A stretch of 54,365 nt of DNA from Corynebacterium meitnerae (GTDB lineage Bacteria; Actinomycetota; Actinomycetes; Mycobacteriales; Mycobacteriaceae), in the NCBI RefSeq assembly GCF_027570075.1, contig NZ_JAKMUS010000016.1:1-54365 (forward strand), given 5' to 3'. The notes under the pieces were generated by a model that was not told the DNA's origin, made no database searches, and saw only the letters and a list, made by a program, of their open reading frames with translations. How positions within the stretch are numbered: position 1 is the first letter of the stretch; each line of letters opens with the position of its first letter. The position numbers and the translations under genes were made by a program. Of this stretch, positions 44,992 through 54,352 are shown piece by piece.

Positions 44992-46248
44992 ATGAAAATT
45001 CACGTAACCCGCAGGACTGGCGCCGCACTGTGCGCCATCGCACTGTCCGCTACCGCACTGACCGCGTGCTCGGATGACTCTGCTGATTCGAACACTGGCT
45101 CCGACGCACAGTCTTCGGGCTCGGACCGCGGCCCGATCACCTTTGCCATGGGCCGTAATGACACGGATAAGATCACTCCGATCATTGAGGCCTGGAACAA
45201 GGAGCACCCGGATGAGCAGGTGACCCTGAAGGAGCTCGCCGGTGAGGCAGACGACCAGCGCGATACGCTCGTGCAGTCCCTCCAGGCTGGCAACTCTGAC
45301 TACGACGTCATGGCGCTGGACGTTGTCTGGACCGCTGACTTCGCTGCTAACCAGTGGCTGGAGCCACTCGAGGGCGACTACGCAGTGGACACCTCCAAGC
45401 TGCTGCAGGCAACGGTTGATTCCGCGACCTACAACGGCACGCTCTACGCACTTCCGCAGAACACCAACGGCCAGCTGCTGTTCCGCAACGTGGACCAGGT
45501 TCCGTCCAAGCCGGACACCTTCGCTGACATCAAGTCCGCGTGTGAGGCTGTGGAGGGCGACTGCCTGACCACCCAGCTCAAGCAGTACGAGGGCCTGACG
45601 GTGAACACCCTGGGCTTCATCAACGGCTGGGGCGGCTCCGTCATCGATGACAACGGTGAGCCGACCGTCGAGTCCGCTGAGGCAAAGGCTGGTCTGCAGG
45701 CGCTTGTGGACGCGTATGGGGACGGCACCATCGCCAAGAACTCCACCGCCGCAACCGAGGAGGAGACCAACCTGGCCTTCACCGAGGGCAAGACCGCTCT
45801 GGCGATCAACTGGCCGTACATGTACACCAATGCTGTGGAGGCAGGCCTGAACTTTGAGGTTCAGCCGCTCGTCGGCGAGAACGGTGTCGGTGTGTCCACC
45901 CTGGGTGGCTACAACAACGGCATCAACGTGAACTCCAAGCACAAGGCAACCGCCAAGGACTTCATCGAGTTCATCGTTAGCGAGGAGAACCAGCTCTCCT
46001 TCGCCAAGGCATCCTTCCCGCCGGTTCTGGCTTCCATCTACGACGATGCTGCTCTGATTGAGGAGCACCCGTACCTGCCGGCTCTCAAGGAGTCCCTGGA
46101 GAACGCGAAGCCGCGTCCGGTTTCGCCGTTCTACCCGGCTATCTCCAAGGCCATCCAGGACAACGCTTACGCCGCACTGACTAACGGCAAGAGCGTCGAC
46201 GATGCAACCAAGGACATGGCTGCTGCTATCAAGCAGGCAGCACAGTGA
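44992..46248 (+). CDS. tusE: ABC transporter substrate-binding lipoprotein, trehalose type
   Basis: A 418-aa sugar-binding protein of the LpqY/TusE type. The lipobox LTAC sets lipidation at Cys24. The body has the family pattern AWNKEHPDE, VQSLQAGNSDYDVMALDVVW and the C-terminal RPVSPFYPAISKAIQDN. An earlier in-frame ATG (44884) is rejected because the signal peptide and GAAAGG place the start at 44992. Two permease genes follow; a strong terminator between them likely makes the binding protein more abundant. The trehalose call rests on overall resemblance and neighbours, so another disaccharide is possible. Confidence 0.75.
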   Translation: MKIHVTRRTGAALCAIALSATALTACSDDSADSNTGSDAQSSGSDRGPITFAMGRNDTDKITPIIEAWNKEHPDEQVTLKELAGEADDQRDTLVQSLQAGNSDYDVMALDVVWTADFAANQWLEPLEGDYAVDTSKLLQATVDSATYNGTLYALPQNTNGQLLFRNVDQVPSKPDTFADIKSACEAVEGDCLTTQLKQYEGLTVNTLGFINGWGGSVIDDNGEPTVESAEAKAGLQALVDAYGDGTIAKNSTAATEEETNLAFTEGKTALAINWPYMYTNAVEAGLNFEVQPLVGENGVGVSTLGGYNNGINVNSKHKATAKDFIEFIVSEENQLSFAKASFPPVLASIYDDAALIEEHPYLPALKESLENAKPRPVSPFYPAISKAIQDNAYAALTNGKSVDDATKDMAAAIKQAAQ

Positions 46249-46299
46249 CTCGAATTCTTCTTTGGCCCCTAACGGCATCAATGAAGAAGTAACAAGGAA

Positions 46300-46344
46300 A
46301 GGGCCGCAGCGGTTTGTTTACCGCCTGCGGCCCTGCCGTTTTTT
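46300..46344 (+). terminator. Terminator between binding protein and permeases
   Basis: Arms AGGGCCGCAG (46300-46309) and CTGCGGCCCT (46325-46334), inner CGGT/ACCG, followed by TTTTTT at 46339-46344. It probably limits read-through into the permease genes. Confidence 0.85.
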
Positions 46345-46396
46345 GCGTCCGCATAGTACGCTCGCCCGAGTTGGGAGTGAGTGTTAAGGAGAGTTC

Positions 46397-47410
46397 ATGA
46401 GCACTGTGGTGAAGCGACGCACCCGCAGCGATGCCGGCAAAGCGTATGCCTTAGTCGCGCCCGCACTGATCGTGTTGGCAATTGTCATCGGCTACCCCAT
46501 CGTCCGCGCGATCTGGCTGTCATTCCAGGCCAACCGCCACCTTGATCCGGCAACCGGCGTGTTCGTCGACGGTGGCTTCGCCGGCCTAGACAACTACCTG
46601 TACTGGATCCAGAACCGCTGCATGAGCCCCGCCGGCACCGTCGGCGAGTGCCCGCCGGGTGTACTGGCCACGGACTTCTGGCCGGCACTGGGCATCACGC
46701 TGTTCTTCACCGTGGTCACCGTCTCGCTGGAAGCTGTGCTGGGCATGGTCATGGCGCTGATCATGAACCACCCCTCCCGCGTGCGTGCGCTCGTGCGCGC
46801 GGCGGTGCTCATCCCGTGGGCGATCCCCACAGCTGTGACGGCGAAGCTGTGGCAGTTCATGTTCGCCCCCAATGGCATTGTGAACTCCCTGCTCGGCCAG
46901 GACATCGCCTGGACCACTGATCCGTGGGCGGCGCGCATCGCCGTCATCATCGCGGACGTGTGGAAGACCACGCCGTTCGTGGCCCTGCTCATCCTCGCCG
47001 GCCTGCAGATGGTGCCCAAGGATGTCTACGAGGCCGCCCGCGTCGACGGCGCCTCCGCGTGGCAGACCTTCACCCGCATCACCTTGCCGCTCATCCGCCC
47101 CACCCTCATGGTGGCCATCCTCTTCCGCACCCTCGACGCCCTGCGCATGTATGACCTGCCCGTCATCATGATCTCCGGTTCGTCTAACTCCCCCACCGCC
47201 ACCATCTCGCAGCTCGTCGTCGAAGACATGCGCCAGAACAACTTCAACTCAGCGTCCGCCTTATCGACGCTTATCTTCCTCCTCATCTTCACCGTCGCCT
47301 TCCTCCTCGTCCGGTTTGGCGGCGCCGATGTCGGTGGTGAGGAAACGCGGTCCCGCAGGGAGCGGCGGATAGAGAAGCGTCAGGCAAAGAAAGCTGAGGT
47401 CGCACGATGA
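46397..47410 (+). CDS. tusF: ABC sugar permease (MalF/SugA-like)
   Basis: A 337-aa inner-membrane permease with about six helices and the EAA loop EAARVDGASAWQTFTRITLPL (about 213-233), where the ATPase docks. A periplasmic loop contains paired Cys (NRCMSPAGTVGECPPG). AAGGAG precedes the ATG. Overlaps the next gene by 4 bp. It partners the binding protein upstream. Confidence 0.8.
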   Translation: MSTVVKRRTRSDAGKAYALVAPALIVLAIVIGYPIVRAIWLSFQANRHLDPATGVFVDGGFAGLDNYLYWIQNRCMSPAGTVGECPPGVLATDFWPALGITLFFTVVTVSLEAVLGMVMALIMNHPSRVRALVRAAVLIPWAIPTAVTAKLWQFMFAPNGIVNSLLGQDIAWTTDPWAARIAVIIADVWKTTPFVALLILAGLQMVPKDVYEAARVDGASAWQTFTRITLPLIRPTLMVAILFRTLDALRMYDLPVIMISGSSNSPTATISQLVVEDMRQNNFNSASALSTLIFLLIFTVAFLLVRFGGADVGGEETRSRRERRIEKRQAKKAEVAR

Positions 47411-48240
47411 AGAAGCGTCTTGGATCCATCGGGCACGTCTTGGGCGTGCTGTTCATCCTCCTGTGGGGCCTGGCTCCGTTCTACTGGATGCTGGTCACCG
47501 CGCTGCGGGATAAGAAGCACACCTTTGACACCACTCCCTGGCCCACGCACGTGACCATGGAGAACTTCCGCGACGCCTTGGCCACGGACAAGGGCAATGA
47601 CTTCCTCGGTGCGATTGGGAACTCCCTGATCATCTCCCTGGTCACCACCGCCCTGGCCGTCATCGTCGGCGTGTTCACCGGCTACGCTTTGGCGCGCCTG
47701 AACTTCCGCGGCAAGGGGCTGGTCACCGGCATCATCCTGGCCGCGTCCATGTTCCCTGGCATCGCGCTGGTCACCCCGCTGTTCCAGCTCTTCGGCGACC
47801 TCGGCTGGATTGGCACCTACCGCGCCATGATCATCCCGAACATCTCCTTCGCCCTGCCGCTGACCGTCTACACCCTCATCTCCTTCCTCCGTCAGCTGCC
47901 GTGGGAGCTGGAGGAAGCAGCGCGTGTGGACGGCGCCACCCGCGGCCAAGCCTTCCGCAAAGTGCTGCTCCCCCTGGCAGCACCGGGCATTTTCACCACC
48001 GCGATCATCGCCTTCATTGCCACCTGGAACGAGTTTATGCTGGCCCGCCAGCTGTCCACCAACGCAACCGAGCCGGTCACGGTGGCCATCGCCCGCTTCT
48101 CCGGGCCAAGCGCCTTCGAGTACCCCTACGCCGCCATCATGGCTGCCGGCTCCCTGGTCACTGTCCCGCTCATCCTCATGGTGCTGGTGTTCCAGCGCCG
48201 GATCGTCTCCGGCCTGACGGCGGGCGGCGTGAAGGGCTAG
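47407..48240 (+). CDS. tusG: ABC sugar permease (MalG/SugB-like)
   Basis: A 277-aa permease with about six helices; EAA loop EEAARVDGATRGQAFRKVLLPL (about 172-193), the second ATPase docking site. Start overlaps the end of the previous gene (ATGA). No ABC ATPase gene follows, so the energising ATPase must be encoded elsewhere, perhaps a shared MsiK-type subunit. Confidence 0.8.
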   Translation: MKKRLGSIGHVLGVLFILLWGLAPFYWMLVTALRDKKHTFDTTPWPTHVTMENFRDALATDKGNDFLGAIGNSLIISLVTTALAVIVGVFTGYALARLNFRGKGLVTGIILAASMFPGIALVTPLFQLFGDLGWIGTYRAMIIPNISFALPLTVYTLISFLRQLPWELEEAARVDGATRGQAFRKVLLPLAAPGIFTTAIIAFIATWNEFMLARQLSTNATEPVTVAIARFSGPSAFEYPYAAIMAAGSLVTVPLILMVLVFQRRIVSGLTAGGVKG

Positions 48241-48253
48241 GCGCCCAGGAGCT

Positions 48254-48283
48254 TTGTGCACCATTTTCAAAAATGGCGCACAA
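48254..48283. repeat. Palindromic element, ATTTTCAAAAAT core, copy 1
   Basis: 14-bp arms TTGTGCACCATTTT and AAAATGGCGCACAA (one mismatch), loop CA. It lies just after the permease operon and ends before CCCCT. No T-run. A related element ends the window. Confidence 0.6.
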
Positions 48284-48431
48284 CCCCTCTAAAACACCAG
48301 GACTGCTACCAACTTTGGAAAGTTCGTAGCAGTGGCCCCCCCTGAACAATTCGTTTCTCCCGCGTACCGTGGGCCGTGGCCGACAAAGTCAGCCAGAAGA
48401 GAAACGCACACGGTACAAACAGGAGAACAAC

Positions 48432-49220
48432 ATGCCAACGAAAGCTATCGACGGCAAGGTCGCCCTTGTCACCGGATCCGCACGCGGTATTGGCCAGGCC
48501 ATCGCCCTGCGCCTTGCTCAGGACGGCGCGGACGTAGCCGTCCTCGACCTGAAGGAAGAGAACTGCGCCGACACCGTTTCCCAGATTGAAAAGCTGGGCC
48601 GCAAGGCCATCGCCATCGGGGCCGATGTGTCCAAGCGCGACGAGGTTTACGCCGCCATCGAGCGCACGGAGAAGGAACTGGGTGGCTTTGACATCATCGT
48701 GAACAACGCCGGTATCGCCCAGGTCCAGCCGATCGATGAAATTACGGACGATGAGCTGGACGCCATGTTCAACGTCAACATCAAGAGCGTTGTCTGGGGC
48801 ATCCAGGCTGCTGCCGCCAAGTTCAAGGAGCTCGGCCACGGCGGCAAGATCATCAACGCTTCCTCCATCGCTGGCCACGACGGCTTCCCCATCCTCGGCG
48901 CCTACTCCGCCTCCAAGTTCGCGGTGCGTGCGCTGACCCAGGTGGCTGCGCGCGAATACGCCAGCGACGGCATCACGGTCAACGCCTACTGCCCGGGCAT
49001 CGTGGGCACCGACATGTGGGTGGACATTGACCGCCGCTTCCACGAGCTGACCGGCGCTGAGCTCGGCGCCACCTACGAGAAGAACGTGGAGAGCATCGCC
49101 CTTGGCCGCGCACAGACCCCGGAGGATGTAGCCAACCTGGTGTCCTTCCTCGCCTCGGAGGACTCGGACTACATCACCGGCCAGTCCATTCTGACCGACG
49201 GCGGCATGGTCTACCGCTAA
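48432..49220 (+). CDS. butA: Short-chain dehydrogenase, acetoin reductase / 2,3-butanediol dehydrogenase type
   Basis: A 262-aa classical [11 protein letters not shown] cofactor motif near the N-terminus, NNAG, catalytic Ser in NASSIAG, and YSASK with the Tyr/Lys pair. [15 protein letters not shown] and [12 protein letters not shown], together with the C-terminal [11 protein letters not shown], match the diacetyl/acetoin reductases. It converts diacetyl to acetoin and acetoin to 2,3-butanediol with NAD(H). The frame opens at 48369, but AGGAGAA lies 6 nt before the ATG at 48432. Confidence 0.78.
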   Translation: MPTKAIDGKVALVTGSARGIGQAIALRLAQDGADVAVLDLKEENCADTVSQIEKLGRKAIAIGADVSKRDEVYAAIERTEKELGGFDIIVNNAGIAQVQPIDEITDDELDAMFNVNIKSVVWGIQAAAAKFKELGHGGKIINASSIAGHDGFPILGAYSASKFAVRALTQVAAREYASDGITVNAYCPGIVGTDMWVDIDRRFHELTGAELGATYEKNVESIALGRAQTPEDVANLVSFLASEDSDYITGQSILTDGGMVYR

Positions 49221-49250
49221 ACCTGCTGCCTCACCGCACCCCGGAGTTGG

Positions 49251-49256
49251 TAGCGT
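49251..49256 (+). promoter_or_regulatory. -10 box TAGCGT of a leaderless transcript
   Basis: TAGCGT ends 6 nt before the ATG at 49263, the same geometry as the SWIM gene. Confidence 0.5.
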
Positions 49257-49262
49257 AGGACC

Positions 49263-49661
49263 ATGGAATTTAAGGATATGCTCGCTCCCCCGCCGGTCCA
49301 CCTCCCTGAGGACCCGGCGCGCGGGAGCGATTTGTTTGATAACGCCACCGCCATCGCCCACCCGGACTCCCCCGCGGTGTGGGCTGCCCGGGCTGAGCGT
49401 GAGCTGGCCGAGGGCGACCCGATCGTTGCCTACGCCTACGCTCGCACCGGCTACCACCGCTCGCTGGACCGTCTCCGCGCGAACGGGTGGAAGGGCTGGG
49501 GTCCGGTCCCGGCCTCGCACGAGCCGAACCAAGCAGTGCTCAAGGCCATCGCGATGCTGGCGCTGGCCTCCAAGAGGATCGGGGACGACGCGGAATATGA
49601 CCGCTGCCGGCAGATGTTGTCGGATGCGGATCCGGAGAGCGTCGAAAAGCTGCTCGGCTAA
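49263..49661 (+). CDS. DUF3151 protein
   Basis: A 132-aa protein with the DUF3151 look: LAPPPVHLPEDPAR at the start, AHPDSPAVWAARAERELAEGD, AYAYARTGYHRSLD and a C-terminal helical pair. Widespread in Actinobacteria; function unknown. No signal peptide. Leaderless; its stop lies just before a convergent terminator. Confidence 0.8.
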   Translation: MEFKDMLAPPPVHLPEDPARGSDLFDNATAIAHPDSPAVWAARAERELAEGDPIVAYAYARTGYHRSLDRLRANGWKGWGPVPASHEPNQAVLKAIAMLALASKRIGDDAEYDRCRQMLSDADPESVEKLLG

Positions 49662-49668
49662 AACAAGT

Positions 49669-49704
49669 AAACCGCGCCGGCCCGAATGGTGGGCGGCGCG
49701 GTTA
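49669..49704. terminator. Terminator between the DUF3151 and ATP-grasp genes
   Basis: Arms AACCGCGCC (49670-49678) and GGCGCGGTT (49695-49703) with an inner GC pairing. Serves two converging genes; the T-tract is short, so strength is uncertain. Confidence 0.6.
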
Positions 49705-49706
49705 AA

Positions 49707-49717
49707 CGTCGATAAGC
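49707..49717 (-). repeat. 11-mer GCTTATCGACG, copy 6
   Basis: Exact copy, minus orientation, directly after the convergent terminator. Confidence 0.6.
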
Positions 49718-49723
49718 AGGCTT

Positions 49724-50785
49724 TTAAGCGTGCTTTGCCTCGACGCGCTTGATGGCCTCCTCAGCGACCATTTCCTGGATGCCCATGTCCAGCTCCGAGG
49801 TGAAGCCGACGCAGGAGCAGTTGATCTCGCCGAGGACGTAGGTGTCCTCGCCGGTCTCATCGTCGTCCGCGAGCATGAAGTCCGCGGTCCAGATCAGCGG
49901 GATGTTGTCGCCGCCGAGGTTCTCAGCGATGACCGGGCGGGCCTCGGCGAACATATCGACGAGCTCCTGCCACTCCTCCGGCTTCTGGTAGGTGTACTGC
50001 GCACCGGAGAACAGGGTTGCGGAGAATGCGTCGCCGCCCTCGGCCGGCTTCTTGTGCACCACGAAGACCGGGTGCGGGCCGACGAGGAGAATACGGATCT
50101 CGCCCTCAACGATGCGCGGCATGAAGCGCATGTCCACGAGCATGCCGTTGTCGCCAACGATGTACTGGTCGCAGAAGTCCATGAACTCACCGAGCTCACG
50201 GTCCTCAGTGTGGTTGTCCACTGCCTCGGTGCACTTGAGCTTGGTGTCCAACGGCAGGGCGGTACCGGGCTCGACGGAGGCGGCCAGGGCTTCGTCCGCG
50301 AGGCGTACGCGCCAGATGCCGGAACCGGTGGAGCCGCGGTTCTGCTTGAGCACGCGCTCACCGTAGGACAGGGAGGTCGGGAACGTGTTGTGGAAGGACT
50401 CGATGTCGTAGTACGCGGCGGTGTCCTCCGGGACCAGGGAGGTCTTGTTCAGCTTCACCAGTGCGTCCTTGGCACCGTAGGAGACCATCTCCTCCGGGGT
50501 GGACATGCCCACAAGTCCTGCCTCGGACAGGCGGGTGAGCAGGTCGAAGTAGCCCTTCTCACCGCCCGGGATGTTGCCCGGGTTCACGCGGGAGATGTAG
50601 CCGTCGAAGTTGTTGGACACGTACTCGAAGATCGCGTCAGACCACTCAGGGCGGAAGTACACGACCTCGGAATTCCAGCCCTTCTCCTTGATGGCGTTGA
50701 CGATGGGCATGGTGTCCTTGCGGTGCCCATCGAAGTACTTGTCAGAACCACCCTCGACCTCGAAGACGACGATTGCCTTGTGCAC
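49724..50785 (-). CDS. ATP-grasp domain protein, Cj0069 family
   Basis: A 353-aa protein of the Cj0069 family. Visible blocks: FEVEGGSDKYFDGHR (8-22), LKQNRGSTGSGIWRVRL (about 145-162, nucleotide-binding), MLVDMRFMPRIVEGEIRIL (about 218-236) and GEINCSCVGFTSELD near the end. ATP-grasp enzymes join an acid and an amine or thiol with ATP; this family's substrate is not known to me. AAAGGGATT precedes the start. Single minus-strand gene. Confidence 0.8.
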   Translation of the reverse strand: MHKAIVVFEVEGGSDKYFDGHRKDTMPIVNAIKEKGWNSEVVYFRPEWSDAIFEYVSNNFDGYISRVNPGNIPGGEKGYFDLLTRLSEAGLVGMSTPEEMVSYGAKDALVKLNKTSLVPEDTAAYYDIESFHNTFPTSLSYGERVLKQNRGSTGSGIWRVRLADEALAASVEPGTALPLDTKLKCTEAVDNHTEDRELGEFMDFCDQYIVGDNGMLVDMRFMPRIVEGEIRILLVGPHPVFVVHKKPAEGGDAFSATLFSGAQYTYQKPEEWQELVDMFAEARPVIAENLGGDNIPLIWTADFMLADDDETGEDTYVLGEINCSCVGFTSELDMGIQEMVAEEAIKRVEAKHA

Positions 50786-50999
50786 AGTGAATCCCTTTCA
50801 ATAGTGCTCAGTAGTGCTCATATAACGCGGAAATAATCCCACTTTTGAGATTACGGCCTAACCCTTCTTCCCGCCCTCGCGGAAGGCCGTTTAGTAACTA
50901 ACCTCACAGCCGCGATAGGCCACACAATCCACCTTCGGGGGTAGCGGTTCACATGTATGGTGTCTAGTGACTGTAAACACGCTTTGGGAGGACACTCGC

Positions 51000-51893
51000 A
51001 TGGGAATCGAATTCGACCCGTTTGCCCAATTTCAGGACTTTGCGCACCCGGAAAAATTCGTTTCTGCCTCCTGGCTGTCGGCCCGCCTGGGCACCGATGG
51101 CCTCCGCGTGGTGGAGTCGGACGAGGACGCATTCCTGTACGACATCGGCCACATCCCCGGCGCCGTACGCATTGACTGGCACCGGGACCTCAACGACCCG
51201 ACGGTGAGGGACTTCATCGACGGTGAGGCATTTGCCAAGCTCATGAACGACAAGGGCATCGGCCGCGATGACACCGTGGTCGTCTACGGTGACCGCAACA
51301 ACTGGTGGGCAGCCTACACCGCCTGGGTCTTCGAGCTCTTCGGCCACCCGGACGTGCGCCTCCTCGACGGCGGCCGCGACGCGTGGATGGGCGAGGAACG
51401 CGACACCTCCTACGCCGTCCCCGATTACCCCTCCCGCAATTACCCGGTGGTGGAGCGCCAAGATAAGCCACGCCGCGCGTTCGTCGATGATGTTCGCACG
51501 CGCAGCAAGAATCATCTGCTTATCGACGCACGCGGGCCCGAGTTCTACGCCGGCGCCGAGCACCTAACGCAGAAGGAACCCAACTGCTCCTCCCCTGTTC
51601 AACGCCATGGGCATATCCCGGGCGCGGTCAATCACCCATGGGGAGCGTCGGTGTATCCGAATGGGCGGGTGAAGGATAGGGCGTCGATAGCTGAGGCTTA
51701 TGCCCAGACCCTAGCCACCGTGGACACGGACAACCCCTCCATCATCGCGTACTGCAGCAACGGACAGTCCGCGGCGCACACCTGCTTCATCCTGCGTAAC
51801 GTGCTTGGGCTAGAAGATGTCGCGCTGTACGACGGCTCCTGGGTCGAATGGGGCAACATGATCCGCATGCCGATTGAGCGAGAAGCGGACTAG
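51000..51893 (+). CDS. sseA: Thiosulfate/3-mercaptopyruvate sulfurtransferase
   Basis: A 297-aa two-domain rhodanese. Domain 1 has YDIGHIPGAVRIDW; domain 2 has LIDARGPEFYAG, HGHIPGAVNHPW and the active-site loop AYCSNGQSAAHTCF with the persulfide-forming Cys. It transfers sulfane sulfur from thiosulfate or mercaptopyruvate to an acceptor. The ATG at 51000 is chosen because GGGAGGA lies about 8 nt upstream; an earlier in-frame start at 50967 lacks one. It precedes accBC, the corynebacterial arrangement. Confidence 0.87.
   Translation: MGIEFDPFAQFQDFAHPEKFVSASWLSARLGTDGLRVVESDEDAFLYDIGHIPGAVRIDWHRDLNDPTVRDFIDGEAFAKLMNDKGIGRDDTVVVYGDRNNWWAAYTAWVFELFGHPDVRLLDGGRDAWMGEERDTSYAVPDYPSRNYPVVERQDKPRRAFVDDVRTRSKNHLLIDARGPEFYAGAEHLTQKEPNCSSPVQRHGHIPGAVNHPWGASVYPNGRVKDRASIAEAYAQTLATVDTDNPSIIAYCSNGQSAAHTCFILRNVLGLEDVALYDGSWVEWGNMIRMPIEREAD
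51518..51528 (+). repeat. 11-mer GCTTATCGACG, copy 7
   Basis: Exact copy inside sseA, read as CTT ATC GAC (Leu-Ile-Asp). A truncated form (CGTCGATAGC) lies at about 51683-51692. Confidence 0.6.
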
Positions 51894-52013
51894 GCCCTGG
51901 TTTAGGGGCGCGGGGCTGTAATTCTTCGTGTCCTGCGTGCGATACCTCTTATATGGGCAGAAGTGCTCTACCCTGATTGACGTCCCGAAAGTTTCCGACG
52001 AGGAGTTTTTGAA

Positions 52014-53795
52014 TTGTCCGCAGCGTCCAACGCCCTGACCATCAGCAAAGTTCTGATCGCCAACCGCGGCGAAATTGCCGTGCGCGTCATCCGCGCAGCC
52101 AAGGACGCTGGCATCGCCTCCGTAGCTGTCTACGCCGAGCCGGACACTGATGCTCCCTTCGTCGAACTTGCTGACGAAGCTTTTGCCCTCGGCGGCGCCA
52201 CCGCGGCGGATTCCTACCTCAACTTCGACAAAATCATCGGCGCTGCTAAGGCCTCCGGCGCGGACGCGATCCACCCGGGCTACGGCTTCCTGTCGGAGAA
52301 CGCTGACTTTGCCCAGCGCGTCATCGATGAAGGCCTGACCTGGATCGGCCCCTCCCCCGAGGCCATCGCCCTGCTGGGCGACAAGGTGGAAGCCCGCCAG
52401 ATCGCTGAGAAGGTCGGTGCCCCGATGGCCCCGGGCACGAAGGATCCGGTCGCTACTGCCGACGAAGTCTTGGCCTTTGCAGACGAACACGGTCTGCCAG
52501 TGGCCATCAAGGCTGCCTTCGGCGGTGGTGGCCGTGGCATGAAGGTCGCCCACACCCGCGAAGAAATTCCGGAGCTCTTCGAATCCGCTACCCGTGAAGC
52601 CGTCGCTGCCTTCGGCCGCGGCGAGTGCTTCGTCGAGCGCTATCTCGACCGCGCCCGCCACGTTGAAGCCCAGGTCATCGCGGATAAGCACGGCAACGTC
52701 ATCGTCGCCGGTACCCGCGACTGCACCCTGCAGCGCCGCTTCCAGAAACTCGTCGAAGAGGCACCCGCCCCGTTCCTCTCCGATGCACAGCGCGAGTCCA
52801 TCCACTCCTCCGCCAAGGCGATTGTGAAGGAGGCCGGCTACTACGGCGCCGGCACCGTGGAGTACCTCGTTGGTGCGCCGGAGGCTGATGGCTCTGACGG
52901 CCTTGTCTCCTTCCTCGAAGTGAACACCCGCCTCCAGGTGGAGCACCCCGTCACCGAGGAAACCGCTGGCATCGACCTTGTCCGCGAGCAGTTCCGCATC
53001 GCCTCCGACCTGCCCCTGCGCCTGACCTCCGACCCGGAACCGCGTGGCCACGCCATCGAGTTCCGCATCAACGGCGAGGACCCCGGCATGAACTTCATGC
53101 CGGCACCGGGCACCATCACCCGTTACGTCGAGCCTTCCGGCACCGGCGTCCGCGTGGACAGCGGTGTTCGCGCCGGTAACGTCATCGGCGGCCAGTTCGA
53201 CTCCATGTTGGCCAAGCTCATCGTCACCGGTGAGGACCGCGACGAGGCCATCCAGCGTGCCCGCCGCGCTCTCTCCGAGTACGAGGTCGCCGGCCTGCCC
53301 ACCGTTATCCCCTTCCACCAGGCCGTTCTTAATGACCCGGCCTTCATCGGTGACGGCACGCGCTTTGGTGTCTACACCCGGTGGATCGAAGAGGAATTCA
53401 ACAACACCATCCCGCCGTACCAGGACACGGACGACGACGCCGAGGAACCTGGTGGCAACCGGACGTACGCCGTAGAGATCGACGGCCGCCGCATCGAAGT
53501 CGCTCTCCCCTCCTCCCTGGTCATCGGCAACGGTGCGAAGCGCAAGTCCAAGAAGCGCCGTTCTTCTGGCGCTGCTCTGTCGGGCGATGCGGTGCCGGCG
53601 CCGATGCAGGGCACCGTCGTTAAGGTCAACGTGGCCGAAGGCGACAGCGTCAACGAAGGCGACATCCTGCTCGTCCTCGAAGCCATGAAGATGGAAAACC
53701 CTGTCAAGGCCCACAAGTCCGGCACCGTCAAGGGGCTGGCCGCTGAGCAGGGCGAACAGGTAAACAAGAACGCAGTACTACTGGAGATCCAATAA
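52014..53795 (+). CDS. accBC: Acyl-CoA carboxylase alpha subunit (biotin carboxylase + BCCP)
   Basis: A 593-aa fusion. The biotin carboxylase part has [13 protein letters not shown], the ATP-grasp loop [11 protein letters not shown] and [16 protein letters not shown] short basic linker (KRKSKKRR) leads to the BCCP domain with EAMKMENPV, biotinylated at Lys559. It makes malonyl-CoA, and with other beta subunits longer-chain carboxy-acyl-CoAs for mycolic acid synthesis. The start is TTG with AGGAG 8 nt upstream; no in-frame ATG lies nearby. Partners accD and accE are about 9 kb upstream. Confidence 0.93.
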   Translation: MSAASNALTISKVLIANRGEIAVRVIRAAKDAGIASVAVYAEPDTDAPFVELADEAFALGGATAADSYLNFDKIIGAAKASGADAIHPGYGFLSENADFAQRVIDEGLTWIGPSPEAIALLGDKVEARQIAEKVGAPMAPGTKDPVATADEVLAFADEHGLPVAIKAAFGGGGRGMKVAHTREEIPELFESATREAVAAFGRGECFVERYLDRARHVEAQVIADKHGNVIVAGTRDCTLQRRFQKLVEEAPAPFLSDAQRESIHSSAKAIVKEAGYYGAGTVEYLVGAPEADGSDGLVSFLEVNTRLQVEHPVTEETAGIDLVREQFRIASDLPLRLTSDPEPRGHAIEFRINGEDPGMNFMPAPGTITRYVEPSGTGVRVDSGVRAGNVIGGQFDSMLAKLIVTGEDRDEAIQRARRALSEYEVAGLPTVIPFHQAVLNDPAFIGDGTRFGVYTRWIEEEFNNTIPPYQDTDDDAEEPGGNRTYAVEIDGRRIEVALPSSLVIGNGAKRKSKKRRSSGAALSGDAVPAPMQGTVVKVNVAEGDSVNEGDILLVLEAMKMENPVKAHKSGTVKGLAAEQGEQVNKNAVLLEIQ

Positions 53796-53801
53796 CCCTT
53801 T

Positions 53802-54278
53802 ATGAAGTTCACCCTCGTCCCCGCAACCGAATCCGACCGCACCTACCTGCGCCGCCTCGACTACCTCGCCGACGTCTTCGGCGATGAGTCCCGCTCCCGC
53901 ATCGGTGCCGTCCAAAGCGCCGAAGAGTACGTGGGAAAGTGGTCCCCGGAGCGCGACGGCGGGTTCATCGCCTACGACCCCGAGCTCGTCCCCGCCGGCG
54001 GGGTCTGGCTGCGCTACTGGGCACCCGAAGATGATTACACCGACGCCAACCTCGGCCCCGACATCCCTGAGCTGGCCATCGCCGTGGAGAACCGCTCCCA
54101 CGGCCACCAGCTCGGCCGCATCCTGCTGCAGGCGGCGTGCGACTTGGCTGCTTCCCAAGGCGCCACCACCATCGCCCTCCACGTCGAGCCAGGCAACGAC
54201 CGCGCCCAGCACGTCTACGAGTCCTTCGGCTTCACCTGGTCCGACCACCACCCGGAAGTGATGACGAAGCAGCTTTAG
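53802..54278 (+). CDS. GNAT-family N-acetyltransferase
   Basis: A 158-aa acetyltransferase: LAIAVENRSHGHQLGRILLQAA holds the acetyl-CoA loop, and HVEPGNDRAQHVYESFGF is the typical GNAT C-terminal motif. Substrate unknown. It starts 6 bp after accBC and is probably co-transcribed. Confidence 0.85.
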   Translation: MKFTLVPATESDRTYLRRLDYLADVFGDESRSRIGAVQSAEEYVGKWSPERDGGFIAYDPELVPAGGVWLRYWAPEDDYTDANLGPDIPELAIAVENRSHGHQLGRILLQAACDLAASQGATTIALHVEPGNDRAQHVYESFGFTWSDHHPEVMTKQL

Positions 54279-54326
54279 GGCCGGGCCCCGGTCGTGCCCC
54301 GCTGGCCGCCCCGCGGGACCGCCTCA

Positions 54327-54352
54327 TTGCACGATTTTCAAAAATCGTGCAA
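54327..54352. repeat. Palindromic element, ATTTTCAAAAAT core, copy 2
   Basis: Perfect 12-bp arms TTGCACGATTTT and AAAATCGTGCAA with loop CA, after the GNAT gene. Same core and CA loop as the element at 48254, also followed within a few bases by CCCC. Confidence 0.6.

Noticed and set aside
51810..53714. 634-codon minus-strand frame
   Set aside because: Antisense of accBC. The sense frame has all expected carboxylase motifs.
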